Shown in pieces: positions 1-9,140 of a stretch of DNA of 64,000 bases. Both the position numbers and the translations under genes were made by a program. The stretch spans positions 3,720,001 to 3,784,000 of the forward strand of contig NZ_FXUY01000001.1 of assembly GCF_900182985.1 (NCBI RefSeq). Reading direction: 5' to 3'. The number at the start of each line of letters is the position of its first letter. Position 1 is the stretch's first letter. Below the pieces are notes generated by a model. That model saw nothing but the letters and a program-made list of their open reading frames with translations, was not told the DNA's origin and did no database searches. The DNA is from Pseudomonas helmanticensis (lineage in GTDB: Bacteria; Pseudomonadota; Gammaproteobacteria; Pseudomonadales; Pseudomonadaceae).

Positions 1-229
1 GCCGGCCCGATTGCGGGTCGATGACCTTGAAGGTACGCAGATCCAGGTCCTGGCCCGCGCCGGTCAGCAGGGATTCCAGGTACTCGATATGGGGAGTCAC
101 GACAAACTCGTAACCCCAGCTCTGGAACAGATCCAACACCTGACGACGCGCGACTTCAATGCGCGCCGCTTCCGGTGGCAGTACTTCTTCGATGCCATCT
201 GGCAGCAGCCAGCGGTCTACCGTTGCCAT
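1..229 (-). CDS. hisZ: ATP phosphoribosyltransferase regulatory subunit HisZ, 3' part outside the window
   Basis: Only the first 76 codons are visible; the gene runs off the left edge. The protein starts [20 protein letters not shown] and reads like the N-terminus of HisZ, a class II aminoacyl-tRNA-synthetase paralogue without tRNA-charging activity that regulates HisG in the first step of histidine synthesis. The ATG at 229 follows a GGGGAA purine tract at about 8 bases. In PAO1 hisZ lies beside hflC with purA on its other side, so purA would be expected just beyond the window. The C-terminal half cannot be assessed. Confidence 0.88.
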
Positions 230-542
230 TACGCCATTCCCCTTTGATCCGGGCGGCCAGCCTGCGGGCGAGCCTTGAGTGAAGCAGAAAATGACCGACC
301 CGTTCAAAACGCACGCGCATGAACGACGCGGCGAAAGGCCTGTTACCGGCTTCGCCCATCACTTTCCTCGAAATACTCTCGGGCCATTCAACCCGATGCC
401 TGCAACAAAAAACAGCAATCAAACGTGCAGACGCAAAAAAGCCGGGAATTTCCCGGCTGCCGCATCATACACACGTTTTCCCAAAGGATCACCCCGCCCG
501 AGGTTTTAGCCGCCGGGCGGAATGATTCAGGTCAACGTCGTA
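230..542. other. hflC-hisZ intergenic region with no recognisable gene
   Basis: This 313-base gap holds the hflC terminator, a GC-rich inverted repeat at 494-520 (CCGCCCG and CGGGCGG arms) just after the hflC stop, and presumably the hisZ promoter. Reading both strands shows no convincing small protein. In PAO1, as I recall, a small DUF2065 membrane protein gene sits here; nothing resembling it is visible. Confidence 0.6.
434..458 (-). terminator. Rho-independent terminator after hflC
   Basis: On the minus strand AGCCGGGAAATTTCCCGGCT forms an 8-9 bp GC-rich stem with a very short loop, followed directly by a run of T (seven A on the plus strand at 434-440). It lies about 85 bases past the hflC stop and would end the long minus-strand transcript before hisZ. 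Confidence 0.88.
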
Positions 543-1412
543 TCAAGGCTTGGACTTTTCCAGGTAACGGAAGAAGTCGCTGCTTGGGTCGAGGACCAGG
601 ACGTCGGATTTGTTCGCGAAGCTTTCACGGTAGGCGCGCAGGCTACGGTAGAAACCGTAGAACTCCTGATCCTGACCATAAGCCTTGGAGTAGATCGCAG
701 CGGCCTGGGCATCACCATCACCGCGAACCTCTTCGGATTCACGATAGGCTTCAGCCAGCAACACGCGGCGTTGACGGTCGGCGTCGGCACGGATGCCTTC
801 AGCCAGCTCGTTACCCTTGGCGCGGTGCTCGCGAGCTTCACGCTCACGCTCGGTGCTCATACGTTCGAACACGCTGCGGTTCACTTCTTTCGGCAGATCA
901 ATGGCCTTGACCCGGACATCGACGACTTCGATACCCAGCTCTTTTTCCGCCATCTTGTTCAGCGACGCGGTGATGTCAGCCATCAGCGCATCACGCTCAC
1001 CCGACACCACTTCGTGCAGGGTGCGCTTGCCGAACTGGTCACGCAGGCCGGATTCCAGACGACGGGACAGACGCTCGTCGGCGATTTGCTTGAGGCCGGA
1101 AGTCGCGGTGTAGAAGCGCTCGGCATCTTTCACGCGCCACTTGGCGTAGGCATCGACCATCACGGCTTTCTTTTCCAGGGTCAGGAAGCGCTGCGTCGGT
1201 GCATCAAGCGTCATCAGACGTGCGTCGAATTTACGCACCTGGTTAACGTAAGGCACTTTCACATGCAAGCCTGGCTGAACATCGGCCTGAACCACACGAC
1301 CGAATTGCAGCAGCACCGCACGCTCGGTCTGAGCGACGATGTAGAAGCAGTTCCAGCCGACCAATACCACAACGACGCCAACGATCAGGGCGATCAGCGA
1401 TTTATTGCTCAT
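543..1412 (-). CDS. hflC: FtsH protease modulator HflC
   Basis: This 289-residue inner-membrane protein has one N-terminal transmembrane helix (about residues 4-25) followed by an SPFH/prohibitin domain and a long charged helical region (about 170-230), the normal HflC architecture and length. With HflK it forms the large periplasm-facing complex around the AAA protease FtsH and controls its action on membrane proteins. The start codon overlaps the hflK stop by one base (TGATG), so the pair is translationally coupled. It is the last gene before a strong terminator. Confidence 0.97.
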   Translation of the reverse strand: MSNKSLIALIVGVVVVLVGWNCFYIVAQTERAVLLQFGRVVQADVQPGLHVKVPYVNQVRKFDARLMTLDAPTQRFLTLEKKAVMVDAYAKWRVKDAERFYTATSGLKQIADERLSRRLESGLRDQFGKRTLHEVVSGERDALMADITASLNKMAEKELGIEVVDVRVKAIDLPKEVNRSVFERMSTEREREAREHRAKGNELAEGIRADADRQRRVLLAEAYRESEEVRGDGDAQAAAIYSKAYGQDQEFYGFYRSLRAYRESFANKSDVLVLDPSSDFFRYLEKSKP

Positions 1413-2584
1413 CAGCGGGTCTCCCTTGTGCGCGACTGCGGCAGGTCAGTGACGTGCGGCGTGACATCCGTGTTGTTGCCGGCGGCGGCCGAACCGGTCA
1501 CAGGCCCACTGTTACCTGGATTGTTCTGAATCATTTTGTCCAACGGCAAGTACAACAGGTTGCTCTGGCCGTTCTTGTTGCCGGTCACGAGTACTTTGCT
1601 GGTGTTGCTGAAGACTTCCTGCATGGTGTCGAGGTACAGACGCTGGCGGGTCACTTCGGGTGCCTTGCGATACTCGGCGACCAGTTTGGTGAAGCGGTCG
1701 GCCTCACCCTTGGCGCGCGAGACCGTTTCGTCACGGTAGCCGTTGGCATCTTCGAGGATGCGCTGGGCCTGACCACGGGCTTCCGGCACGACGCCGTTGG
1801 CGTAGGTTTCAGCCTGGTTGCGCGAACGCTGCTCGTCTTCACGGGCGCGGATCACGTCATCGAAGGCTTCCTGTACTTCACGCGGTGCGGCTGCGCTCTG
1901 TACGTTGACCTGAGTGACGGTGATACCGGTGCGATAGGTATCGAGGAAACGTTGCAGACGCTCCTTGATTTCGCTGGCCATCAATTCACGACCTTCGGTC
2001 AGCACCTGGTCCATGGCGGTAGAACCCACCACGTGGCGCAGGGCGCTGTCGGTCGCATGCTGCAGGCTGATTTCCGGCTGATCGACGTTCAGCACGAAAT
2101 CCTGCAGGTTGCTGATCTTGTACTGCACGGTCAGCGGCACTTCGACGATGTTCTCGTCTTCGGTCAGCATCTGGCCCTGCTTGGTGTACGCACGCTCACG
2201 CGTTACGTTTTCCATGTACTTCTTGTCGATCGGCGGGAAGTAGATGTTCAGACCCGGGCCAACGGTTTCGTAGTACTTGCCGAAGCGCAGCACCACGGCT
2301 TGCTCCTGCTCGTCGACCACGTAGACCGCGCTGTACAGCCAGACGGCCGCCAGCACGACGAGGCCGATGCCGAGCAGACCGCCGAAGCCGCCACTGCTCT
2401 TGCCCGAACCACCGCCGTCATCACCACGTTTCTTACCACCACCGAACAACCCGTTCAGGCTTTCCTGCAGCTTTCGGAAGGCCTCGTCGAGATCTGGTGG
2501 CCCCTTGCGGTCGCCGTTATTGCGGCGTTTGCCACCCCAAGGATCCTGATTATTCGAGTTGCCACCCGGCTCATTCCAAGCCAT
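1412..2584 (-). CDS. hflK: FtsH protease modulator HflK
   Basis: The 390-residue protein begins MAWNEPGGNSNNQDPWGGK and has a Gly/Asn-rich cytoplasmic N-terminus, a single transmembrane helix near residues 68-90, then an SPFH domain starting VVDEQEQAVVLRFGKY. This is typical of HflK, partner of HflC in the FtsH-regulating complex. I chose the ATG at 2584 because it gives the family-typical N-terminus; an in-frame codon 36 bases upstream would add an unconserved extension. It ends in a one-base overlap with hflC. Confidence 0.97.
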   Translation of the reverse strand: MAWNEPGGNSNNQDPWGGKRRNNGDRKGPPDLDEAFRKLQESLNGLFGGGKKRGDDGGGSGKSSGGFGGLLGIGLVVLAAVWLYSAVYVVDEQEQAVVLRFGKYYETVGPGLNIYFPPIDKKYMENVTRERAYTKQGQMLTEDENIVEVPLTVQYKISNLQDFVLNVDQPEISLQHATDSALRHVVGSTAMDQVLTEGRELMASEIKERLQRFLDTYRTGITVTQVNVQSAAAPREVQEAFDDVIRAREDEQRSRNQAETYANGVVPEARGQAQRILEDANGYRDETVSRAKGEADRFTKLVAEYRKAPEVTRQRLYLDTMQEVFSNTSKVLVTGNKNGQSNLLYLPLDKMIQNNPGNSGPVTGSAAAGNNTDVTPHVTDLPQSRTRETR

Positions 2585-2680
2585 AGCGCTCTCCATCTGA
2601 TAAAGCAAAGACGCACCCACGGCGCGCCGACCAATGCTACAGAATGCCTGCCGTTACGGCACAACCGCTTTTTCAGGCTT

Positions 2681-3982
2681 TTATTGCAAAGTGTGTTGCT
2701 CGATGAATTCCATCGGCTGCAATCCTTCGCGACTTACCAGTCGATTCAACTCGACACGGGGCAAACGAACGGCCAGCAAACTGATGCCTTCTTCGTCGTG
2801 TTCTTCTTTCTGCACCGCACCGAGTTCGAAGAACTGCGCACGCAGTCGGGCGAATCGTTGCGGCAAGCGCAAGGTACCGATGAACAAATCACTGCCAAGT
2901 AACTCGGCAATCGCTTGTTCAAGCAGCTCCAGACCCGAACCATCACGCGCCGACAGCCAGACCCGCTGGGGCTTGCCGTTTTCGTCGCGCTGGATTTGTG
3001 GCTCAACGCCTTCAAGCAAATCGAGTTTGTTATAGACCTCGAGGATCGGCAAGTCCTGGGCGCCAATCTCGCCCAGCACCACCATCACCTGTTCAATCTG
3101 CAACATGCGATCCGGTTCGGCCGCATCGATCACGTGCAACAGCAGGTCGGAATTGCTCGACTCTTCGAGCGTAGACCGAAATGCCTCGACCAGCTTGTGC
3201 GGCAAGTGCCGAATGAATCCCACCGTGTCGGCCAGGACAATCGGCCCCAGGTCGTCAATATCAAGACGGCGCAGGGTCGGGTCGAGCGTGGCGAACAACT
3301 GGTCAGCCGCGTACACGTCGGACTTCGTCACGTTGTTGAAGAGTGTGGATTTACCGGCGTTGGTATAGCCCACCAGAGACACGGTAGGGATATCCGCACG
3401 GGAGCGGCCACGTCGCGATTGCTCGCGCTGGCTGCGCACTTTCTCCAGTCGGCCCTTGATCTGGCGCAGACGCACGCGCAGCAAACGGCGGTCGGTTTCG
3501 AGCTGGGTTTCACCCGGGCCGCGCATACCGATACCACCACCCTGACGCTCAAGGTGAGTCCAGCCACGAACCAGCCGCGTGCTCATGTGGTCAAGCTGGG
3601 CCAGTTCTACCTGGAGCTTGCCTTCATGGGTACGGGCGCGCTGGGCGAAAATATCGAGAATCAGACCGGTACGGTCGATCACGCGACACTCGAAAACACG
3701 TTCGAGGTTACGTTCCTGACTGGGCGTGAGGATGTGATTGAAAATCACCAGATCGGCTTCTTCGGCTTTGACCAGGTCGCGCAACTCCTCGACCTTGCCG
3801 CTGCCAATCAGGAACTTGGCGGTAGGCCGATGACGCGGCACGTTAAAAAACGCAACGGTCTCGGCGCCCGCCGAATTAGCCAGTTCCTGAAACTCCTGCG
3901 GATCTTCGCGCGCCTCAGGGTCCTGTCCATCCAAGTGAACGAGGATGACCCGTTCACCACCACCGTGGCGCTCAAAGAACAA
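2681..3982 (-). CDS. hflX: Ribosome-associated GTPase HflX, TTG start
   Basis: HflX is a GTPase that binds the 50S subunit and splits or rescues stalled ribosomes under stress. The 433-residue product has the N-terminal HflX domain, a Gly-rich linker with GGGIGMRGPGETQLE, and a GTPase domain with P-loop GYTNAGKST and switch motif DTVGF. The start is set at a TTG giving LFFERHGGGERV, because AGGAG lies 7 bases upstream; the next in-frame start further up lacks a ribosome site. It sits 13 bases downstream of hfq, so the two are probably cotranscribed. Confidence 0.95.
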   Translation of the reverse strand: MFFERHGGGERVILVHLDGQDPEAREDPQEFQELANSAGAETVAFFNVPRHRPTAKFLIGSGKVEELRDLVKAEEADLVIFNHILTPSQERNLERVFECRVIDRTGLILDIFAQRARTHEGKLQVELAQLDHMSTRLVRGWTHLERQGGGIGMRGPGETQLETDRRLLRVRLRQIKGRLEKVRSQREQSRRGRSRADIPTVSLVGYTNAGKSTLFNNVTKSDVYAADQLFATLDPTLRRLDIDDLGPIVLADTVGFIRHLPHKLVEAFRSTLEESSNSDLLLHVIDAAEPDRMLQIEQVMVVLGEIGAQDLPILEVYNKLDLLEGVEPQIQRDENGKPQRVWLSARDGSGLELLEQAIAELLGSDLFIGTLRLPQRFARLRAQFFELGAVQKEEHDEEGISLLAVRLPRVELNRLVSREGLQPMEFIEQHTLQ

Positions 3983-3995
3983 AAGGAGACTCCTA

Positions 3996-4256
3996 TCAGG
4001 CGTTACCTGGCTCAGCGTCACCTGCTTCGGATTCGGTTGCGCTAGGCAGACGAATTGGACGCACTGGCACTACTGTCGAGATAGCGTGTTTGTAAACCAT
4101 CTGGCTTACGGTGTTTTTCAGCAGGATCACGAACTGGTCGAACGACTCGATCGTGCCTTGCAGTTTGATACCGTTGACCAGGTAGATGGAAACCCCAACT
4201 TTCTCTTTACGTAAAGTATTCAAGTAAGGGTCTTGTAGCGAATGCCCTTTTGACAT
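3996..4256 (-). CDS. hfq: RNA chaperone Hfq
   Basis: Hfq is the hexameric Sm-like protein that pairs small RNAs with mRNAs and, in Pseudomonas, also supports Crc-mediated catabolite repression. The 86-residue protein shows the Sm1 core ([20 protein letters not shown] onward) and the Sm2 motif YKHAIS at 55-60, followed by a short disordered C-terminus of the length usual in Pseudomonas. The ATG at 4256 is preceded by AGGAG at 8 bases. miaA lies upstream and hflX downstream, the conserved miaA-hfq-hflX order. Confidence 0.98.
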   Translation of the reverse strand: MSKGHSLQDPYLNTLRKEKVGVSIYLVNGIKLQGTIESFDQFVILLKNTVSQMVYKHAISTVVPVRPIRLPSATESEAGDAEPGNA

Positions 4257-4351
4257 GTGCCGCACTCCTTTAAGGATTCAATAATAAAAAATAGGTAATT
4301 CAGATGGCTTTAGCCGCCACACCCCCAAGGATAGACGGCAATTGCAAGGAC

Positions 4352-5323
4352 TCAGCTCAATATGGAGATGGTCCCAAGGTATTTCAAGGCGCGTGGCAGA
4401 TTGTCGCAATCAAGACTGTCCAGCCAGTGTAAATCTTCCCAGCTGCGCAGCCAGGTGAACTGGCGTTTGGCCAACTGACGCGTGGCAATGATGCCGCGTT
4501 CCTGCATTTCAGCTAACGACAGCGTGCCATCCAGGTAATCCCAGACTTGGCGGTAGCCTACCGCACGTATAGACGGCAACCCCGAATGCAGGTCACTTCT
4601 TTTACGCAGGGCTACGACCTCGTCGATGAATCCCTGTTCCAACATATTTGTGAATCTTTGTTTAACGCGCTCGTGCAGTACCTGCCGATTTGCCGGAGCA
4701 ATGGCCAAGTTCGCGACAGTATAGGGCAATTGTTGCAGTCCCGAAGCGGCTGCTTCAGTACTTTGCGCAGATTGTTGCTGGCGCAGGGCAGTCATGCTCT
4801 GACCGCTGATTCGATAAACTTCCAGCGCGCGACTCAAGCGTTGCGGATCGTTCGGGTGAATCCGCGCCGCCGACACCGGGTCGATGACCGCCAATTGATC
4901 GTGCAAGGCCTGCCAGCCAAGGCGTGCAGCTTCTTCTTCGATCTGCGCGCGGATCTCCGGATCGGCCGCTGGCATATCCGCCAGGCCTTCGACCAAAGCC
5001 TTGTAATAGAGCATTGTGCCGCCGACCAGCAGCGGAATTTTTCCGCGCGCGGTGATTTCAGCCATGGCCTGCAAGGCATCGCGACGGAAATCCGCAGCCG
5101 AATAGGCTTCGGCCGGATCGAGAATATCGATCAGACGGTGCGGAAATTCGGCCAGCAGTTCTTTCGAAGGCTTGGCGGTGCCGATGTCCATGCCGCGATA
5201 GACCAGCGCCGAATCGACACTGATCAGCTCGCAGGGCAGCACTTTGGTCAGTTCGATGGCCAGGTCGGTCTTGCCCGCAGCGGTCGGGCCCATCAGGAAA
5301 ATCGCTGGAGGGAGCTGGTTCAT
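4352..5323 (-). CDS. miaA: tRNA dimethylallyltransferase MiaA
   Basis: MiaA adds a dimethylallyl group to A37 of tRNAs reading UNN codons, the first step to ms2i6A. The 323-residue protein has the P-loop GPTAAGKT at 12-19, the substrate loop [16 protein letters not shown], and the C-terminal [12 protein letters not shown] motif characteristic of the family. The ATG at 5323 overlaps the mutL stop by one base (TGATG). A 95-base AT-rich gap with poly-A tracts then separates miaA from hfq and may hold an extra hfq promoter, but I see no convincing boxes. Confidence 0.97.
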   Translation of the reverse strand: MNQLPPAIFLMGPTAAGKTDLAIELTKVLPCELISVDSALVYRGMDIGTAKPSKELLAEFPHRLIDILDPAEAYSAADFRRDALQAMAEITARGKIPLLVGGTMLYYKALVEGLADMPAADPEIRAQIEEEAARLGWQALHDQLAVIDPVSAARIHPNDPQRLSRALEVYRISGQSMTALRQQQSAQSTEAAASGLQQLPYTVANLAIAPANRQVLHERVKQRFTNMLEQGFIDEVVALRKRSDLHSGLPSIRAVGYRQVWDYLDGTLSLAEMQERGIIATRQLAKRQFTWLRSWEDLHWLDSLDCDNLPRALKYLGTISILS

Positions 5324-7236
5324 CAACGACCGCGCAGGAACAGTTTGTCGAGATCGTCCAGGCCCAGTTGGGTCCAGGTCGGTCGGCCATGGTTGCATTG
5401 ACCGCTGCGCTCGGTGTTTTCCATGTCACGCAGCAGGCCGTTCATTTCCGGCAGGGCCAAGCGCCGGTTGGCGCGGATCGCGCCGTGGCAGGCCATGGTG
5501 CCGAGCAATTCGTTGAGGTGCGCTTGAATGCGGTCGCTGGTGCCGTATTCCATCAGGTCCGACAGCACGTCGCCGACCAGACGGTTGGCTTCAGCCTGCT
5601 TCAACAAGGCCGGAATCTGACGGATCGCCAAGGTCTCCGGACCCAGACGCTGCAATTCGAAGCCCAGGCGCTGGAACCATGCCGCGTGCTCTTCAGCACA
5701 ATCGGCTTCGCGCTGACTGACCGCCAGCGACTCCGGCACCAGCAACGGCTGGCCGCTCAAGCCTTCGCTGGCCATGGCGATTTTCAGGCGTTCGTACATG
5801 ATCCGCTCGTGGGCGGCATGCATGTCCACCAGCACCAGGCCTTGGGCATTCTCGGACAGAATGTAGATGCCCTTGAGCTGCGCCAGTGCGTAACCGAGCG
5901 GGGGAATGTCTTCCTGCCCGGCCGGCAGCGCATTGGCATTGGCCTCAGGCAGCGGTGCGAAAAACTCGCGATACGCAGCCTGAGCCTCGGCAGCCGGCGG
6001 CATCGCCGATTGCGGACGCGGTGTGTATTGATACTGATAAGCGCCACCGGCACTGGCGCCGGACGTGGTATTGAACGCCGGTTGCGCCTGCGGCTGTTCC
6101 AGCAAAGCGTTGGCCGCCAGACGCATTTCACCTTGCGGACCGAATTCACCGGCATCAAGGCCGGTCGGGCGGACGATGGCAGTGGTCACCGAGCCGGCCA
6201 ACTGATCTTCCGGACGCACATCGCCCAATGCGCGGTGCAGCGTGCCGTAAAGGAAGTCATGCACCATGCGCCCGTCACGGAAGCGCACTTCGTGTTTGGT
6301 CGGATGCACGTTGACGTCGACGGCTGCCGGATCCACTTCAAAAAAAAGCGCAAAGGTCGGATGACGACCGTTGAACAGCACGTCGCGATAGGCCTGACGC
6401 ACGGCGTGAGCGACCAGTTTGTCGCGCACCGCCCGGCCATTCACGAAGAAATACTGCAAATCCGCCTGGCTGCGGTTGAAGGTCGGCAAACCGACCCAGC
6501 CCCACAGGTGCAAACCGTTGCGCTCGATCTCGATCGGCAACGCCTGCTCGAGGAAACCCGAACCGCAAATCGCCGCCACACGCCGGGCGCGAGCCGCATC
6601 ATCGTGGGCCTCGTGCAGGCTGAGGATGGTTTTGCCGTTGTGGCGCAGATGGAACGCGACGTCGAAACGCGCCAGCGCCAGACGTTTGATCACTTCTTGC
6701 AGGTGATCGAATTCGGTTTTTTCGGTCTTGAGAAATTTGCGCCGCGCCGGGGTGTTGAAGAACAGGTCGCGAACTTCCACCGAGGTGCCGACCGGGTGCG
6801 CCGCCGGTTGTACCCGAGGTGCCATGTCGCGGCCTTCGGTTTCAACTTGCCAGGCCTGATCGGCATCGCGGGTGCGCGAGGTCAGGGTCAGGCGCGCCAC
6901 AGAACTGATCGACGCCAGTGCCTCACCGCGAAAACCGAGGCTCATCACCTGCTCAAGATCTTCGAGGTTGCGGATCTTGCTGGTGGCGTGACGGGCCAGC
7001 GCCAGCGGCAGGTCATCGGCGGAAATACCGCTGCCATCGTCGCGTACGCGCAGCAGCTTGACGCCGCCCTGCTCAACGTCGACATCGATACGCTTGGCAC
7101 CGGAGTCGAGGCTGTTTTCCAGCAACTCCTTGATCACCGAGGCCGGGCGTTCGACCACCTCACCGGCGGCGATCTGGTTCGCCAGCCGTGGGCTGAGCAG
7201 TTCGATGCGCGCGGCAGCGTTCAGCACTTCGTTCAT
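5323..7236 (-). CDS. mutL: DNA mismatch repair protein MutL (endonuclease-type)
   Basis: MutL couples MutS mismatch recognition to strand removal. The 637-residue protein has the GHKL ATPase N-terminus with [20 protein letters not shown] and DDGSGI, a variable linker (about 345-445), and a C-terminal dimerisation domain. Residues 471-482 read [12 protein letters not shown], matching the metal-binding D-x-H-A-x2-E-x4-E motif of nicking MutL proteins, as expected in a lineage without MutH. The C-terminal CNHGRPT motif is also present. Its start overlaps the amiB stop by four bases (ATGA). Confidence 0.97.
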   Translation of the reverse strand: MNEVLNAAARIELLSPRLANQIAAGEVVERPASVIKELLENSLDSGAKRIDVDVEQGGVKLLRVRDDGSGISADDLPLALARHATSKIRNLEDLEQVMSLGFRGEALASISSVARLTLTSRTRDADQAWQVETEGRDMAPRVQPAAHPVGTSVEVRDLFFNTPARRKFLKTEKTEFDHLQEVIKRLALARFDVAFHLRHNGKTILSLHEAHDDAARARRVAAICGSGFLEQALPIEIERNGLHLWGWVGLPTFNRSQADLQYFFVNGRAVRDKLVAHAVRQAYRDVLFNGRHPTFALFFEVDPAAVDVNVHPTKHEVRFRDGRMVHDFLYGTLHRALGDVRPEDQLAGSVTTAIVRPTGLDAGEFGPQGEMRLAANALLEQPQAQPAFNTTSGASAGGAYQYQYTPRPQSAMPPAAEAQAAYREFFAPLPEANANALPAGQEDIPPLGYALAQLKGIYILSENAQGLVLVDMHAAHERIMYERLKIAMASEGLSGQPLLVPESLAVSQREADCAEEHAAWFQRLGFELQRLGPETLAIRQIPALLKQAEANRLVGDVLSDLMEYGTSDRIQAHLNELLGTMACHGAIRANRRLALPEMNGLLRDMENTERSGQCNHGRPTWTQLGLDDLDKLFLRGR

Positions 7237-8669
7237 TCTTTGGACGCCAGTTCGGTGCCAGGAATGGTCAGGTGCTGGCCGACTTTCAACTCATCGCTTT
7301 TCAGGTTGTTCGCACTGCGCAATGTGGCCGGCGACACCTGATAGCGCACGCCGATCATCGCCAGCGTTTCACCCGGGCCGACACGGTGATCGCGCGGGCC
7401 TTGGGCGATCTTGCCGGAATCACGCAGCCAGGCGATGTAGGTGCCCGGTGGCGGATTCTGCTGGAAGAACTGACGCACGCCGCTGCTGATCGAACGCGCC
7501 AGCGCTTGCTGGTGGCTCGATGCCGAGAGCTTGTTGGCTTCGTTGGCGTTGGAGATGAACCCGGTTTCGACCAGGATCGACGGAATATCCGGCGACTTCA
7601 GCACCATGAACCCGGCCTGTTCCACGCGCTGTTTGTGCAGCGGCGTAACGCGACCGATGTTGGTCAGGACCTTCTGGCCGACGTTGAGGCTGGAGGTCAA
7701 CGACGCGGTCATCGACAGATCGAGCAGCACGCCGGCGAGCATGCGGTCCTTGTCGTCGAGGCTGACGTTGCCGGCACCACCGATCAAGTCAGAACGGTTT
7801 TCGCTGTCGGCCAGCCAACGCGCGGTCTCCGAAGTGGCGCCACGATCAGACAGGGCAAACACCGATGCACCGAAGGCTGCGGCAGATGGCGCGGCGTCGG
7901 CGTGGATCGAGACGAACAGGTCGGCGCCCTTCTTGCGGGCAATTTCGGTACGGCCGCGCAACGGAATGAAGTAGTCGCCAGTACGGGTCAGTTCGGCGCG
8001 GAAGCCTTTCATGCCGTTGACCTGACGCTGCAATTCGCGGGCGATCTGCAACACCACGTCTTTCTCACGCTGGCCGCGCGAGCCGGACGCACCCGGGTCT
8101 TCGCCACCGTGGCCGGCGTCGATCACCACGACGATGTCGCGCTTGCCGGCCGGGGCTGGCGGCAGCTTGATTGCAGGTTCTGTCGGCGTCACCGGGACTG
8201 CCGGCAGGGTTGCCACCTGTGGCGTTGGTATTGGCGCAGGTGGCGGCGCGGCGTCGGCCGGGTTGTCGAACAGATCGACCACCAGACGGTTGCCGTACTG
8301 CGCATTAGGCGCCAGCGAGAAGCTTTTCGGGGTGACGGCTTTCTTCAGGTCGATGACCACCCGCAGATCGGTCGGCGTACGCTGGGCCGAGCGCATCGCA
8401 GTGATCGGCGTGTTTGCGGTCGGCACATTCAGTGGCGCACCGAGGGTGGCACCATTGATGTCGATCACCAGCCGATCCGGAGCGGTCAGGGTAAAAACGC
8501 TGTGCTGCACCGGGCCGCTGAGGTCGAAGACCAGTCGCGTGTTATCCGGCGCCCGCCACAGGCGCACGCTGTTGACCTTTGAATCGGCCACAGCGTTGAC
8601 GGTTACTGCCATCAACATCAGTCCAGCGGCAGCCACCAACGCGCGAAAGCGCATACCTAACCCCATCAT
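7233..8669 (-). CDS. amiB: N-acetylmuramoyl-L-alanine amidase AmiB
   Basis: AmiB is a periplasmic zinc amidase that splits septal peptidoglycan during daughter-cell separation. The 478-residue precursor has a signal peptide (about 1-28), an AMIN domain (about 33-130) for envelope targeting, a Pro-rich linker, an Amidase_3 domain beginning [15 protein letters not shown] with SIHADA further on, and one C-terminal LysM repeat ([16 protein letters not shown]). Two adjacent ATG codons open the gene; either could be used. It begins one base from the tsaE stop and overlaps mutL by four bases, so all three should be cotranscribed. Confidence 0.95.
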   Translation of the reverse strand: MMGLGMRFRALVAAAGLMLMAVTVNAVADSKVNSVRLWRAPDNTRLVFDLSGPVQHSVFTLTAPDRLVIDINGATLGAPLNVPTANTPITAMRSAQRTPTDLRVVIDLKKAVTPKSFSLAPNAQYGNRLVVDLFDNPADAAPPPAPIPTPQVATLPAVPVTPTEPAIKLPPAPAGKRDIVVVIDAGHGGEDPGASGSRGQREKDVVLQIARELQRQVNGMKGFRAELTRTGDYFIPLRGRTEIARKKGADLFVSIHADAAPSAAAFGASVFALSDRGATSETARWLADSENRSDLIGGAGNVSLDDKDRMLAGVLLDLSMTASLTSSLNVGQKVLTNIGRVTPLHKQRVEQAGFMVLKSPDIPSILVETGFISNANEANKLSASSHQQALARSISSGVRQFFQQNPPPGTYIAWLRDSGKIAQGPRDHRVGPGETLAMIGVRYQVSPATLRSANNLKSDELKVGQHLTIPGTELASKE

Positions 8670-9140
8670 TTAATTGGATTCCAATGCCAAAGCGGCACAC
8701 CAGGCCTCGCCACGCGAGCCCTGGGATAAAATTTTCAGCGAACGCCCGCTGTCTTGCGGGCTAATGGTAATGGTCAGGTCGGGCTTTGGCAAAAAGCCTG
8801 CACCTTTATCGGGCCACTCGATCAGGCACAGGGCATCGTCGTCGAAGTAGTCGCGGATGCCGAGAAACTCCAGTTCTTCCGGATCGACCAAGCGATACAG
8901 ATCAAAGTGGAAGGCGCGGATGTCACCGATTTCGTAGGGCTCGACCAACGTGAAGGTCGGACTTTTTACCGCGCCAACATGACCCAACTCGCGAATGATG
9001 CCCCGCGACAGGGTGGTTTTGCCCATTCCCAGGTTGCCTTCGAGGAAAATCAGGCCATGGCCCTGGGTCACGCGGGCGATCCGTGCGCCAAAGTCGCTCA
9101 TCGCCTGTTCATCGGCCAGGTACAGGGTTACTTCAGACAC
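8670..9140 (-). CDS. tsaE: tRNA threonylcarbamoyladenosine biosynthesis ATPase TsaE
   Basis: TsaE is the small ATPase that with TsaB and TsaD makes t6A37 in tRNAs reading ANN codons. The 156-residue protein carries the P-loop GNLGMGKTTLSRG, the SPTFTLVEPY segment and HFDLYRL, all typical of the YjeE family. Its 5' end overlaps the 3' end of nnrD by 13 bases and its stop abuts amiB, matching the widely conserved nnrD-tsaE-amiB-mutL-miaA-hfq string. Confidence 0.96.
   Translation of the reverse strand: MSEVTLYLADEQAMSDFGARIARVTQGHGLIFLEGNLGMGKTTLSRGIIRELGHVGAVKSPTFTLVEPYEIGDIRAFHFDLYRLVDPEELEFLGIRDYFDDDALCLIEWPDKGAGFLPKPDLTITISPQDSGRSLKILSQGSRGEAWCAALALESN

Noticed and set aside
1454..2902. 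Plus-strand open frame opposite hflK
   Set aside because: Antisense of HflK with no ribosome site or recognisable domain.
5368..7341. Long plus-strand open frame opposite mutL
   Set aside because: Its translation is Arg/Gln/His-rich and reads as the complement of MutL codons; GC-rich codon bias produces such antisense frames here.
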